DNA of 64,000 bases from Megamerina dolium (lineage: Eukaryota > Arthropoda > Insecta > Diptera > Megamerinidae). The translations under genes were made by a program, and so were the position numbers. Under the pieces are notes generated by a model. The model did no database searches and was not told the DNA's origin. It saw only the letters and a list, made by a program, of their open reading frames with translations. Location: positions 114,899,018-114,963,017 of the forward strand of contig OY978525.1 in NCBI GenBank assembly GCA_963854835.1. Direction: 5' to 3'. This document shows positions 23,400 to 33,897 of the stretch, in pieces; positions within the stretch are counted from its first letter, which is position 1, and the number at the start of each line of letters is the position of its first letter.

Positions 23400-24632
23400 T
23401 GACTGATTGGACTGTATCAGTGTGGCTTCAGACCTGGTTAATCCACCATCAACCAAATTTTCACACTGCGCCAAATCCTGGAGAAGACCCAAGAAAAACA
23501 GATCGACACACACCACCTATTTGTTGATTATAAAGCCGCTTTCGACAGTCCGGTAAGGGATAACCTCTACGCAACAATGTCTGAGTTCGGTATTCCTGCA
23601 AAGCTCATTCGACTTTGTAGAATGACACTGCATAACTCCCGTTGTGCAGTGAAAATTGGGAAGGACCTCTCCGCACCGTTTAATACCGAACGGGGTATCA
23701 GACAAGGTGATTCGTTATCGTGCGACTTCTTCAATCTTATTATGGAGAAAATAATACGAGCTGCTGATCTACGACATAATGGCACTATCTTCAACAAAAG
23801 TGTCATGCTGTTAGCATATGCCGACGATATTGACATAATCGGCATGAACACGCGAGCAGTCAGTGCAGCATTCTCAGAATTGGAAAGAGAGTCGCGTCGG
23901 ATGGGTCTCACGGTGAACGAGGGCAAGACGAAGTATCTAGTGTCAACAAACAAAGAGTCCCGGCGTCTTGGACAGCACGTCACTGTTGACAACTACGCTT
24001 TTGAAGTAGTAAGGGACTTTGTCTATCTTGGAACCAGCATTAACAGCAGTAATGACGTCAGCTTGGAGATCATGCGTAGGATAACTCTTGCTAACAGGTG
24101 TTACTTTGGGCTGAGTAAGCAACTGAGAAGTCGAGTCCTCTCTCGAAGAACGAAAACTACACTCTACAAGTCTCTCATCATGCCTGTCCTAACATATGGC
24201 GCTGAATCCTGGACAATTTCCACCTCGGATGAGCGAATGCTTGGAGTTTTCGAGAGAAAAGTCCTACGCAGGATATTTGGACCTATTTGCGTTGGTGGCG
24301 AGTACCGAATAAGGTACAACCATGAGCTGTATGCCGATATTGACATAGTAAAGCGCATCAAAATCCAGCGGCTGCGCTGGCTAGGTCATGTCGAGCGAAT
24401 GGAAGAACACGATCCAGCTAAGAAGGTGTTATATTCGGAACCCGCTGGAGGACGGCGCAGAAGAGGAAGACCAAACCTCCGGTGGAAAGACCAAGTACTG
24501 GAGAACCTGACGGCGCTTGGAATTTCCAACTGGCGCCAGCTGGCGAAGAACAGAGATGGCTGGCGAAGCATGTTATTTTCGGCCTAAATCGATATTCGGT
24601 TGTTATGGCCACATAAGTAAGTAAGTAAAATG
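23400..24632 (+). mobile_element. RTE-type LINE fragment with long reverse transcriptase frame
   Basis: After one in-frame TAA at about 23437 a frame stays open to the stop at 24587: reverse transcriptase with FVDYKAAFDS, GIRQGDSLSCDFFN and the catalytic YADDIDIIG, then 'YGAESWTIS' and the C-terminal 'RIKIQRLRWLGHVERM...GRRRRGRPNLRWKDQV' signature common in RTE-like LINEs. The 5' part (endonuclease) is missing. The 3' end is ATGGCCACATAAGTAAGTAA, a short microsatellite tail. Minus-strand relatives lie at 26700-27660 and 40207-41190. This is the best preserved LINE of the window but is 5'-truncated. Confidence 0.88.
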
Positions 24633-25215
24633 GAAAAAATTAGCAAACCGACAAACAAATTAGAACACCGACTTTGAAAACGTGAGTTGTGAAAAAACGC
24701 TTTACAGTTTTGAACACTAAAAAATTTGGAATGAAACGTTCATAAGCGACAGGCATAAAAATAGTCATAACTTTGTCAATTGTACTCCGGTTGACTTGAA
24801 ATTTAGACACAACATTTTTGAGAAATGTTCCTTTAATAAAAAAAAAACGAATTCGAAAAAAAAATTAAAAAACCCTATTCCCTAAACCCTATAAAAAATA
24901 TATATATTAGCAACTACTCTATCCTCGCGCTGCAAAGTTATCCGTTTTGGACCTCTGCCTGGTCGTTCTCAACATTTCCAGTCAACTCGCAGCGGTTAGA
25001 CCATCTCTTAACAAAAGTACACATTGTCACTTGGGCGACCTCTCGTTTCATTGCAAAAACAGCTCAAATAATTAAATGCTTTCACAAAACTTGTATAAAA
25101 TTGAATTCTCAAACTTCACAACAGTTAAAAAAAAATCAGCTGATGTATGTAGCGTCGTGTGTCAACATTATTACACAGGGTGTAACAGATGGTCGCTTTT
25201 TTAGTGAACAGACTG

Positions 25216-26265
25216 TACCTACTTATGTTTATATTGATTAAAGATATATATAATTATAAAATCTAACAATTTACACATGGCTCTTAAAATTATAGTTTAC
25301 TATGCGCCATAATTATAGGGTAGATTCCTGTAAATCGGACCAAGTGTTAGCTTCACAAATACCAGTACGATGGTATACATCTTAAAAAGGGTTGGAAGTA
25401 TCGTTGAGTATTTAATGAATTTCTAGTTACACCTTTATTGATTTACACCTTTAGTGAGGGTAAAATCGTTTCATATTAAAATACATTTTTATAATTTTAT
25501 AATGTAGATGTGGGGCATGTTTAGAGCAACCACACAACATATAATTAGAAATGAGAAATGTAAGTAGTTAATTTTTAATACATACAAGTCCATGTGTGTT
25601 CAAGAACACTTTTCAGTTTTGCTGAATATAAAATATAAATATTCATAATACAGATGCTTTAGGTATCTAGAGTGTGATTCACTGTAGAAAATATAACGAA
25701 AAACGTTAATAATTATTAATAAATGTCAAATCTCGCTCTTGGTGTGACGAGAAGCAACTCTTGGTTAATGCTCAAATCGATTTTGAGAGCGCTGTCAGTC
25801 ATATTTATGATTTCTGATGTGAAAACATGAATTCCGCGTATTTTGAAAAACTTGTTGAAGCACTTTTCTTAGTTTTTCACGATCGTTGCCCAAAACTAAG
25901 CATTGCATTATTAAATGATTTGAGCCATTATCAACGCTAGGGAAACGGGGAAAAACATTCAGAAATTTGAAGCAGCTCCGCGCTTTCATTCAACGTCAAT
26001 GGTGCACTTTTCCACCGGACTATGCGAAAAAATTTGTGCCCAGCTGTTGCATCCGAATTATAGAGAACCAATGAGAATGGATACACTTACGGTCACGAGA
26101 ATGTGTAATTCAACTCTAACAATAACAATTCCTCCTCATAATCTCAGATCTCGGACTGTTCGCTGCCAAGTTTAAATTGATTCAGAAAGGGAATGTACGA
26201 GTAAATGGCTAATCACTCTGTCATACTAAGTTACACAGTTTGAGGTTTAGAGCAGTTGGAATTGA
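25216..26265. other. Spacer between Or copies 1 and 2, no gene seen
   Basis: AT-rich. The stretch 25245-25340 is clearly related to 54074-54165 (shared blocks ACAATTT(A/G)CACAT, TTAAAATTATA, TATAATTATAG, TGTAAATCG). The part from 25730 to 26265 has unremarkable mixed composition and may be a decayed transposon, but I cannot assign it. Confidence 0.45.
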
Positions 26266-26269
26266 ACCT

Positions 26270-26640
26270 TCAATTTTGGCCGAAACATGACATTTTCTGA
26301 CGTGGTGCGTTTTCACATTGGTGGCTACGTTAACAAACAAAATCTGATTATCGGAAAACCCACAGCAATGCCAATGCAGCCAATGTATCCAGAGAGAGCG
26401 ACAATTTGGTGCGGATTTGCTTCGCAAAAAAGCTGCTGAACACAGTAGTTTGGTTCGTTGAGTACTACAGGCATTGATTGCTGACTTTTTATCACCTGAT
26501 ATTAGAGATATCGTTTTGGACGATCTTGGATTTGATCAAAAAGCCCACACAATCCAACCAACAATCGATCTTTTGCATGCTAATTTCGATACTCGTGTTG
26601 CTGGTGGTTTTGACGATGTTAATTGAATCAGTCATACATT
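26270..26640 (+). mobile_element. Relic of a rosa-like (DD41D-type) transposase
   Basis: Decayed frames contain FSD, then FHIGGYVNKQNLIIG and ERATIWCGF, which match the region around the first catalytic Asp of the rosa-type elements at 42.7 and 52.2 kb. Further on HTIQPTIDLLHANFDTRV resembles their HTTRANMALL region. No ends were recognised. Confidence 0.6.
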
Positions 26641-26699
26641 TTTTATTGGGAAACGATTCAGGATCTTAAGGCGTATACAATCAAAGTCATACTTGGTAT

Positions 26700-27660
26700 T
26701 GATCTTTCTAATTACTTACTTACTTACATATTTATGTGACCATTACAATCGAAAATCAATTTAGGGCGAAACTAGCAGTTAGAGATTTTAAGCGCTGGCG
26801 AGCTCTCCAGTATTTGGTCTTTCCACTGGAGGTTAGGTCTGCCTCTTCTGCGTCGTCCACCAGCGAGTTTCGAATATAAAACCTATGTATTTAGCCGAAG
26901 CGCGTTCTTCCATTCGCTCGGCATCACCTATCAAGCGTAGAAGCTGTATTTTAATACGCTTTACTATGTCGGTACCGGTATATAGCTCATACAGCTCATG
27001 GTTGTACCTTATTCGATACTCGCCACCAACGCAAATAAGTTCAAAGATCTTGCGTAAGAATTTTCTCTCGAAAACTCCAAACATTCTCTTAACTGAGGTG
27101 GAAATTGTCTAAGCTTCGGCGCCACATGTAAGGCAGACATGATGATGAGAGACTTGTCGAGTGTGATATTCGTTTCTCGAAAGAGGGCACGACTTTTCTT
27201 ATTATTTTCATTTTCTTACTTAATCCAAAGTAGCATCTGTTAGCAAGAGTATACTTTCGCAATATCTCCAGGCTGACGTCGTTACTGGTGTTAATGGTGG
27301 CTCCAAGATAGGCAAAGTCCTTCACGACTTCAAAAGCTCTGTCTTCAACAGTGACGTGCTGTCTAAGATGCCCGGTCTTTTTGTTTGTTGACACTAGGTA
27401 CTTCGTCTTGCTCTCTTTTCAACTCTGAGAATGCTGCATTGACTGCTCGCGTGTTCATGCCGATTATGTCAATATCATCGGCATACGTCAGCAGTATGAC
27501 ACTTTTGTTGAAGTGTCATACATGTCATACAATAATTATCCATAATCAGATTAAAGAAGTCGCACGATAAGGGAAGAGGTCCTTCATCATTTTCACTCTG
27601 ATGGTAGATTTACCAGGCCTTAAGCCACACTGGATTCAGACCTGTCACCTTTCTAATGAA
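26700..27660 (-). mobile_element. RTE-type LINE fragment, minus strand, decayed
   Basis: Begins with the reverse complement of the LINE tail (ACTTACTTACATATTTATGTG) and continues with frameshifted matches to the copy at 23400: STNKKTGHLRQHVTV, FEVVKDFAYLGATINTSNDVSLEI, TLANRCYFGLSKKM, RKIFELICVGGEYRIRYNHELY. Several frameshifts and stops; 5' end lost. Confidence 0.85.
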
Positions 27661-27789
27661 GTAATGATAATATTTATATGTGTTGATGATAATGTTTATT
27701 TATTATTTTTCAAAGAAAGCTTGTGCATATTTAAAACACCATGAACTATTTATAAAGGATTACGTATTGTATGTAACATCAATGCTGGT

Positions 27790-28110
27790 CTAAGCAGTAT
27801 TAATATTACGTAAAATAGTATAGTAACCATATGCTCTGTTTATAATCTGTAAAATAATATTAAAGTAATAGTATAAATGAATATAAAATTATTTTTTTAC
27901 ATTAATAAAAGTATTCAAATTCATCTCGATAAATATTGCACGCATTTGTAATGGTATAATTGTATTGGTCATTATTAAGCGTAATGTGTGTTGCAGTGTC
28001 GGTGTATAATTATACCATTCAGAAGAGTAAATTGCAAAACATAGATTATCATTCTAAAACAAATAAGAAAATATTGAATTTTTTTTTAGATAATTTCAAT
28101 AGATTAACGA

Positions 28111-28146
<36 letters not shown>

Positions 28147-31100
28147 CGATAGAGTTATACTTACACATTGAGCAATTAATGTTGCATGCCAATGATACAT
28201 CCATAAGATGGATAACAATACTTGCAAATATATGGATATAAAGACGTAATCAAGTTTGCTAAGTGACTGAAATATGAGCAAGTATTCAATAGGAAAATAA
28301 ATTTGAATTTAATTTATTTAATCACAAATACTTACACCATTATTAAGAGTATAGAAAATAAAACAAAATAGCACCGAACATATAATGAAATCAACAAATA
28401 CTGGTACTCTCAAAAGTGCCTCCAATTCATTAACGAACCTATAAATACAATATGTAAATTCAATGTACGAATATATCTAAATTACCAGAGATGTACTTAT
28501 ACATACCAGCGTATTTTATTCTGTTCATCAATACAATAATTACATAATTGGAGACGCCAATATTGTAAATCCTTCACACTAGGCTCGCCATCAGAATGAC
28601 ATTTTGCTTTGTAAACTTTTCTGACCTATTTTTTTTTTTAAGTGCATATACCATCTTGATCAAAAAGTTCCCGGAATAACCACTGTGTGGCCTTCCCATC
28701 GTTCCAATTTGAGTTCTGTTTTTTTTTTTTTTTTTTTTTTTGTTAAGTTGGTACATCTGTTGTTGATATTCCGTCTAAATCTTAGCGTCATAGCTTGACA
28801 TTTGCAAAAGTTACGTAGCCAATAGTACTTCCATCTAAGTGCTTCCTGCGATTTTTCCATTACTTACTTCCTCTCGGCTGCTGAAATGCGTTCCCCGTAA
28901 TTGTTTTTTAACTCGATTGAACAGAAAGAAGTCACAGGGAGCCAAATCAGGTGAATTCGGTGTCTGTTGGATGGTATTTGCTATTACATTTTCGTTAAAA
29001 AATTACGAATAATGATGGCACTGTGCGACGGTGCGTTATCATGGTGCAAAATCCACGAGTTTTCTGCCCACAATTCTGGTCTCTTTCCGTCGTACTCATA
29101 AATCCACGTCTCGTCTCCAGTAATGATCCCTTTGATGGATGTGGGATCGGATTCAGCCTTGCAAATCATGTCTTTTGCGACGTCGACACAGTCTCTTTGT
29201 TGTATGAAATTGATTGAAAATTGTAAAAAATCGCCAACACACATAGAGATAGATGTACTTTTGGCTACCTAACTTTTGCAAATGTCAAGCTATGACGCTA
29301 CGATTTAGAGATAATATCAATAACAGATGTACCAACTTAACAAAAAAAAAAAAACAAAAAAAAAACAGAACTCAAATTGGAACGATGGGAGCACCACACG
29401 GTACTTATTCCGGGAACTTTTTGATCAAGGTGCTATGTATATATGTAATATTTTAAAAATTGTGCTCAAGTCTTAAATTATTATTATTATTATAATTATT
29501 AATTTGAATTCAACGAAAATTGACTTACATCCATTTTCTCCATACGTTCGTTGATAATATGAGATTTAATAATAACATAACGCATAATGCATATTTTAAA
29601 TGTATGCCCTATTGGTATAAATACCACAGCCAAAACAACAGCATAGTATGGGCATATATGGCCAATAATGAAAGTATCATTGACCTCAGCAAATGGAAAT
29701 ACTTTATGTAGCAAAACTGGTTCAATAGTACCATCAAGGATCTATGTGGAAAGTGAAAAAATATGTACATAGGAACATGGAGGAAAAAAAAATATCATTC
29801 GTATAGTAGAGTCTATTTTTGTGAATATAAAAACTCAAACATTTTTTGTTGCTAACGCCCATATAAGGTTAGGCCTCAAGGTCAAAGTTCAAATTTGCGA
29901 TCGAAATTACTCAATAAATACAAAATGGGTATCAAAAGAAAGATCTTTTCACTGAATTTGAATATTTTAAAAGTTCTGATTAAAAAAAATTGAAATTTTT
30001 TTTTTTTCAAAAACCGATATTTTTTTCGAAAATAATCACTATTAACATATAAAAAGTTTAGAACCATATTAAAGGCCATACAATTACTTTTTCAATAGTA
30101 TATAAAAAATATTTTTAGAAAATGTTTATATATTTTTAATATTTTCACAAAAAATTGATATTTCATAAAACTATTTCAATATGGTTGGCTTTCTTTAAAT
30201 TTAGTTTCGCGACCATCCGTATTTTCAGATGAAAAAGTCTTTCTTGATAGCCGCCCTTCGGTCAACACTGGCTCTGCGACCATCAGTATTTTCAGATAAA
30301 AAATTTTTTCTTGATAGACGGCCTTCAGATGGGTGCAATAAAAAAATTAGTCCTTTAGGCCCAACGATAGCTTGGCGATTTTTAGACAAAAGTCGGGCGC
30401 AAAAAAAATAACCCTTATAGAACCGACGCTGGCTTTGCGACCATAATTCTTTTAAAATGTTTACATTTATTATTATAATTTTCCTTTGTCTCAACGCTTT
30501 TTCCGTATACACTTAATTGCAGTAGACACAAGGTATGAACATAAAAAAAAAAAATGTTAAAAATACATAACGATTTAAAAAAAATATGTTTAATATACCA
30601 TTGGAAAGGTAATTGCATGGTCTTTAATTTTGTGCTAAATTTTTGATAGGTAAATTGGGCTTATTTCCGAAAAAAATTTGTTTTTGAAAACTTTTTTTTT
30701 CAAAATTTTTGTTTTTCATAACTTTAAAAATTAAACAAAAAAATTTTCGATAGGTAAATAGGGCTTATTTTCGAAAAAAATCTGTTTTTGAAAATTTATT
30801 TTTTTCAAAATTTTTGTTTCTCACAATAATTTTAAAAATTAAAAAAAAAAATTATAAAATGTTATACATCACTGAAAAGTTATTAAAAAGAACTTTCCTT
30901 TGATACCCATTTTATAAGTAATTTTGATCACAAATTTGAACTTTGACCTTCAGCCACGCCTTATATGAGTGTGGTTGACAAAAAATGTTATGTTTTTTTT
31001 TTTTTTATATTCACAAAAAATGGGCTCTATATGAAGACATTTTTATTTTGTTTTCCCTTTAAGTGAGCTATTCTGCACTTATGCCCAAATAGTTACAAAG

Positions 31101-31824
31101 CATAAGGCAATAATATTTAGATTTTCATTTGAATTTCGGAAGGTACCTTTGAAATATTGAAAACACGCTCTGGATAAAAAATTGTACTATATATGCTATT
31201 TAGATACATAATGGCACCTGCTATAATTGATGGAAGAAATAAAAACCAAGTGAAGTTTTGTAAGAAACGTACTGTTCTTTGGTAATACGATTTTTCATTG
31301 GCATCAGCATGTAATAATAAGTTTTGCAAATCATAATGTAGAAATGTTACAAGTGTAACAATACCTGAAAATATATTTAAAAAATTTTGCATAAATTTAT
31401 TATAAATATAACAATTACTTGAGCATTTCTTTATAAATTTTTTAATACAGACGTCTACGTTGAAAACAAGCATTCACAAGCATTACGCTAGTCGATGCGT
31501 ATAGAAATGCGGTTGCAGAACATAATGCATACTGGTCCAATTTATCAAGGCTATGCAACATTTTTAAAAACTACATAATTAAAAAGAGTGTTAGTAGGAG
31601 CACTATTTCCATTTTTAACACAATCAAATGAATATTCTTACATTTAAAATACACGCACATATCATGCTGAATGCAAGAAAATAGAAACGTGCCAAATGAA
31701 GAAATTCATAATTTTGATTCTTATCGATAATAAAGCCACAGATGCGTATACCCTTCATATGTATGCTAAATAAAGGATTCTCATAGATTTCAGGATCAAT
31801 TTTAAGATTTTGAATTTTGAACAT
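27790..31824 (-). CDS. Insect odorant receptor (7tm_6), Or copy 2
   Basis: Nine minus-strand exons: 31824-31642, 31570-31453, 31364-31147, 29741-29529, 28625-28507, 28438-28336, 28266-28165, 28053-27901, 27846-27790; 421 residues, same phases as copy 1. The exon 1 peptide (MFKIQNLKIDPEIYENPLFS) is close to copy 1. Other landmarks are FLHYDLQNLL, FPFAEVNDTFIIGH, CIDEQNKIRW, LLRVPVFVDF and AYGYYTILRN. The exon 2 donor reads GTCTGT, weaker than the GTATGT of the other copies. Exon 5 is four codons shorter than in copies 1 and 3. Intron 3 holds a 1.2-kb foldback element, intron 4 a mariner derivative ending about 24 bases before the acceptor, and intron 7 an (AG)n run. The coding frame is intact, so the gene is probably functional. 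Confidence 0.92.
28116..28143. repeat. (AG)n microsatellite in intron 7 of Or copy 2
   Basis: About 14 AG units inside a 110-base intron, between the exon 7 donor (28164) and the exon 8 acceptor (28054). Confidence 0.9.
28651..29433 (-). mobile_element. Mariner derivative with about 190-bp terminal inverted repeats
   Basis: The two ends are inverted copies over roughly 190 bases (shared blocks CTTGATCAAAAAGTTCCCGG, CGTTCCAATTTGAGTTCTG, GTCAAGCTATGACGCTA), with TA on both outer sides. The centre (minus strand, about 29244-28984) is a remnant mariner transposase: GDETWIYEYDGKRPELW is followed after only about 10 residues by HHDNAPSHSA, so the stretch between the first two catalytic aspartates is largely deleted, and the third is missing. 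It sits in intron 4 of Or copy 2. Confidence 0.85.
29809..31027. mobile_element. TA-flanked foldback element in intron 3 of Or copy 2
   Basis: The first and last about 150 bases are inverted, imperfect copies (blocks TTTTTGTGAATATAAAAA, AAGGTCAAAGTTCAAATTTG, AAAATGGGTATCAAA), and TA flanks each end. The interior has no recognisable transposase. It contains short repeats reading GCGACCAT(C/A).GTATTTTCAGAT near 30209 and 30278, and two direct copies of a unit of about 115 bases at about 30645-30850 (GATAGGTAAAT.GGGCTTATTT). TA duplication suggests mobilisation by a Tc1/mariner transposase. Confidence 0.75.
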
Positions 31825-32284
31825 TTTACAACGACCGTTTCTGATTGTATTTGATTTTATTCACTTGAGCACTTTTTACGCCACTAATTCTGATGACACT
31901 TGTTTGTCAATTTTATGCATTTTTGTATAATTTTATATGAAATTTCATTTACATATCCATATATCTGTCCATCATAAATTATTTACGTAATGAGAGTCGG
32001 TTATATTTTCCAATGTGGAACATCTAAAAATTCTAGTATCAGTATTTGCACATTTACATTTACATATTTGTTTTACATACATGTTATTACGTGTTATTTG
32101 TATAGAACTAACGAGCGCAGAACTTATTTTTCTCATAATCAAGAATATGCAATTAATTACTCATCATGCGTCGTAATTATGTTACTTATTGCAATATGTC
32201 TTAAAATTGTTCAACATGCACTTGGCAAGAGTATGTATATACTCTATAGTATACTCCATAGTAGTATTTCTTCATGTGCTAAAG
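31825..32284. other. Upstream region of Or copy 2 and spacer
   Basis: Should hold the minus-strand promoter of Or copy 2. No TATAAATAG block like those of copies 1 and 3 was found; the nearest AT-rich candidate reads GCATAAAATTGAC on the minus strand. A plus-strand frame open from 31990 is a chance fusion with the retrotransposon to its right. Confidence 0.45.
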
Positions 32285-33625
32285 CTAAATATAATTTATT
32301 TTTAACACTAAACCTACCGATACCGATAGAGGAAATTTTAGAGGGAAAAATGCTTGCAACGAATCCAGTTACACCCAGCTTCATTATGAAGGGGGATGGT
32401 GAATGGACCACTTCAAGTCTGGAAACTCTTCGGGTACTAATTGATACCCATTTGCTAGGCTATTTGGATGACAGCCTTGGTAGAACTCCGAATGTTAATC
32501 CTAGTTGAATTAACTACGACGTCTCGCACAAAATAATTAATAAAACAAAGATTAATTGGGCGATAGATAATTTGAAACCATTCAAGTCACCAGGACCTGA
32601 TGGTATTATACAAAGTGTGGAGATCTTCTAACACCTTGTTTGCAGGTAATCTTCTCTACATGCCTAAGGCTAAGCTATGTCCCCAATACATGGCAAAAAG
32701 TAAACGTAGTGTTTATCCATAAAGGCGGGAAAAACGACTCACTCAAAGTCAAGTGATTTTAGACCTACAAGTCTCCCAAGAGAAGCTCGGCCAATGAGCC
32801 CTTTGGGGCTTTAAGTGCCACATATTTATTTATTTGTCTATCATCCTTCTGATTAAAAACCCTTGAAAGACTAATTGATGTGCACTTAAGGGGCTCCATA
32901 GATACTAAGAATATCGCTTGATTGCAACATGTAAAATCGAAAACTAATCGAAAACTTTCTTGTTATGCTTAAGGTGGATGAACCTATAATTAGATTCATT
33001 AGTCTGTTGCTAAGACAAAGAGTGATAAAATCAAAATTGAATACCTCATGTATTAGTAGATTTTGCGATTATGGGCACCCCTCAAGTGGGTATGATATCG
33101 ATTCTTCTGTGGAAATTAATGAAGTTCTCATATCATTACAGGCCACGGACTGCAAAGCGGTGGCTTATGCAGATGACGTGACACTTGTGGCATCGAGAAA
33201 ATATTTAAATACACATCAATCCTGTCCATATGGGCTTCAAACTCTTGTCTGGCCATCAACCTTGCCATAACTGAGCTAGTCCTCTTTACTAGAAATCATA
33301 AAATACCTATTTTTAGTTTACCTAGAATTGACGATGAAGACGATAAAACTGTTTACCACTTCCTCTGTAGATGCCCCGTCTTGGCATGCAGAAGGCGTAC
33401 CCTATTATGGAGTGCCTTTTTCACGGATACTATTGAGCTAGCATCCGTGGATGTCAGAGACATTGTTCTATCCAATAGGAATTCCCGATGGTTCCGTTCG
33501 ACAGAAGGAACAGTATAGACAACATCATTAATGCACTGCACTACAATACGCCAATGTGGGCTTAAGTGCGCTCCATTTGTAATAACATGAGCTCGAAAGT
33601 GAGCCAAAATAAATTGTGGGTTCAC
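32285..33625 (+). mobile_element. Decayed non-LTR retrotransposon (RNase H type)
   Basis: Plus-strand pieces of reverse transcriptase: KINWAIDNLKPFKSPGPDG near 32550, LSYVPNTWQKVNVVFIHKGGK near 32680, AYADDVTLVASRKY near 33165, and a C-terminal YHFLCRCPVL region near 33355 ending at a stop about 33518. Large parts are deleted and frames are broken. A SINE tail fragment interrupts it at 32772-32838. It separates the divergent Or copies 2 and 3. Confidence 0.82.
32772..32838 (+). mobile_element. SINE 3'-end fragment
   Basis: About 65 bases identical in kind to the SINE tail (GAGAAGCTCGGCCAATGAGC, then CTTTAAGTGCCACATATTTA). A strongly 5'-truncated insertion into the non-LTR element. Confidence 0.8.
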
Positions 33626-33762
33626 AAAGTACTTAAAATAATTAAAATTAAAGTGCAGCTATATCGTTGGCCTTCTCGTTAAATTTTTCTCATAATTATG
33701 TATAATTAATTCTTCATTAACTTTATCGTAACCATAGTATCGCATGATGGTGAAAATAGCAT

Positions 33763-33780
33763 TTGACCTTGTATAAATAG
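33763..33780 (+). promoter_or_regulatory. TTGACC plus TATA box upstream of Or copy 3
   Basis: TTGACC, three bases, TATAAATAG, ending about 118 bases before the start codon. Identical arrangement to the block upstream of Or copy 1. Confidence 0.6.
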
Positions 33781-33897
33781 TTAGAATATTTTGTGTGAAA
33801 TTTAAAAGTTGTGAGAATATACCTGTAGTTCAGAACATAGAAAATATCAGATCAGAATCAAATTGTTCATACTATATGGAAGTGAGTCGAAACCAGA

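Larger units (their letters stand above)
22299..25215. mobile_element. Tc1-like element carrying nested non-LTR insertions
   Basis: The ends are inverted copies of CAGTCTGTTCACTAAA, with TA outside each end, as expected for Tc1/mariner insertion. Near the right end, on the minus strand (about 25060-24920), lies a decayed helix-turn-helix N-terminus (TFVKRWSNRCELTGNVEN). The middle is replaced by two non-LTR fragments annotated separately. The family is not certain; the boundaries are well supported by the matching ends. Confidence 0.75.

Noticed and set aside
23577..24587. A domesticated reverse transcriptase gene, suggested by the 336-residue open frame
   Set aside because: It keeps LINE-specific tail features, has an upstream in-frame stop, lies inside another element and has decayed siblings nearby; a fairly young LINE fragment explains it.
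31990..32508. 172-residue plus-strand frame
   Set aside because: The first half is low-complexity AT sequence and the second half is the start of the non-LTR element; no shared domain, so it is a chance fusion.
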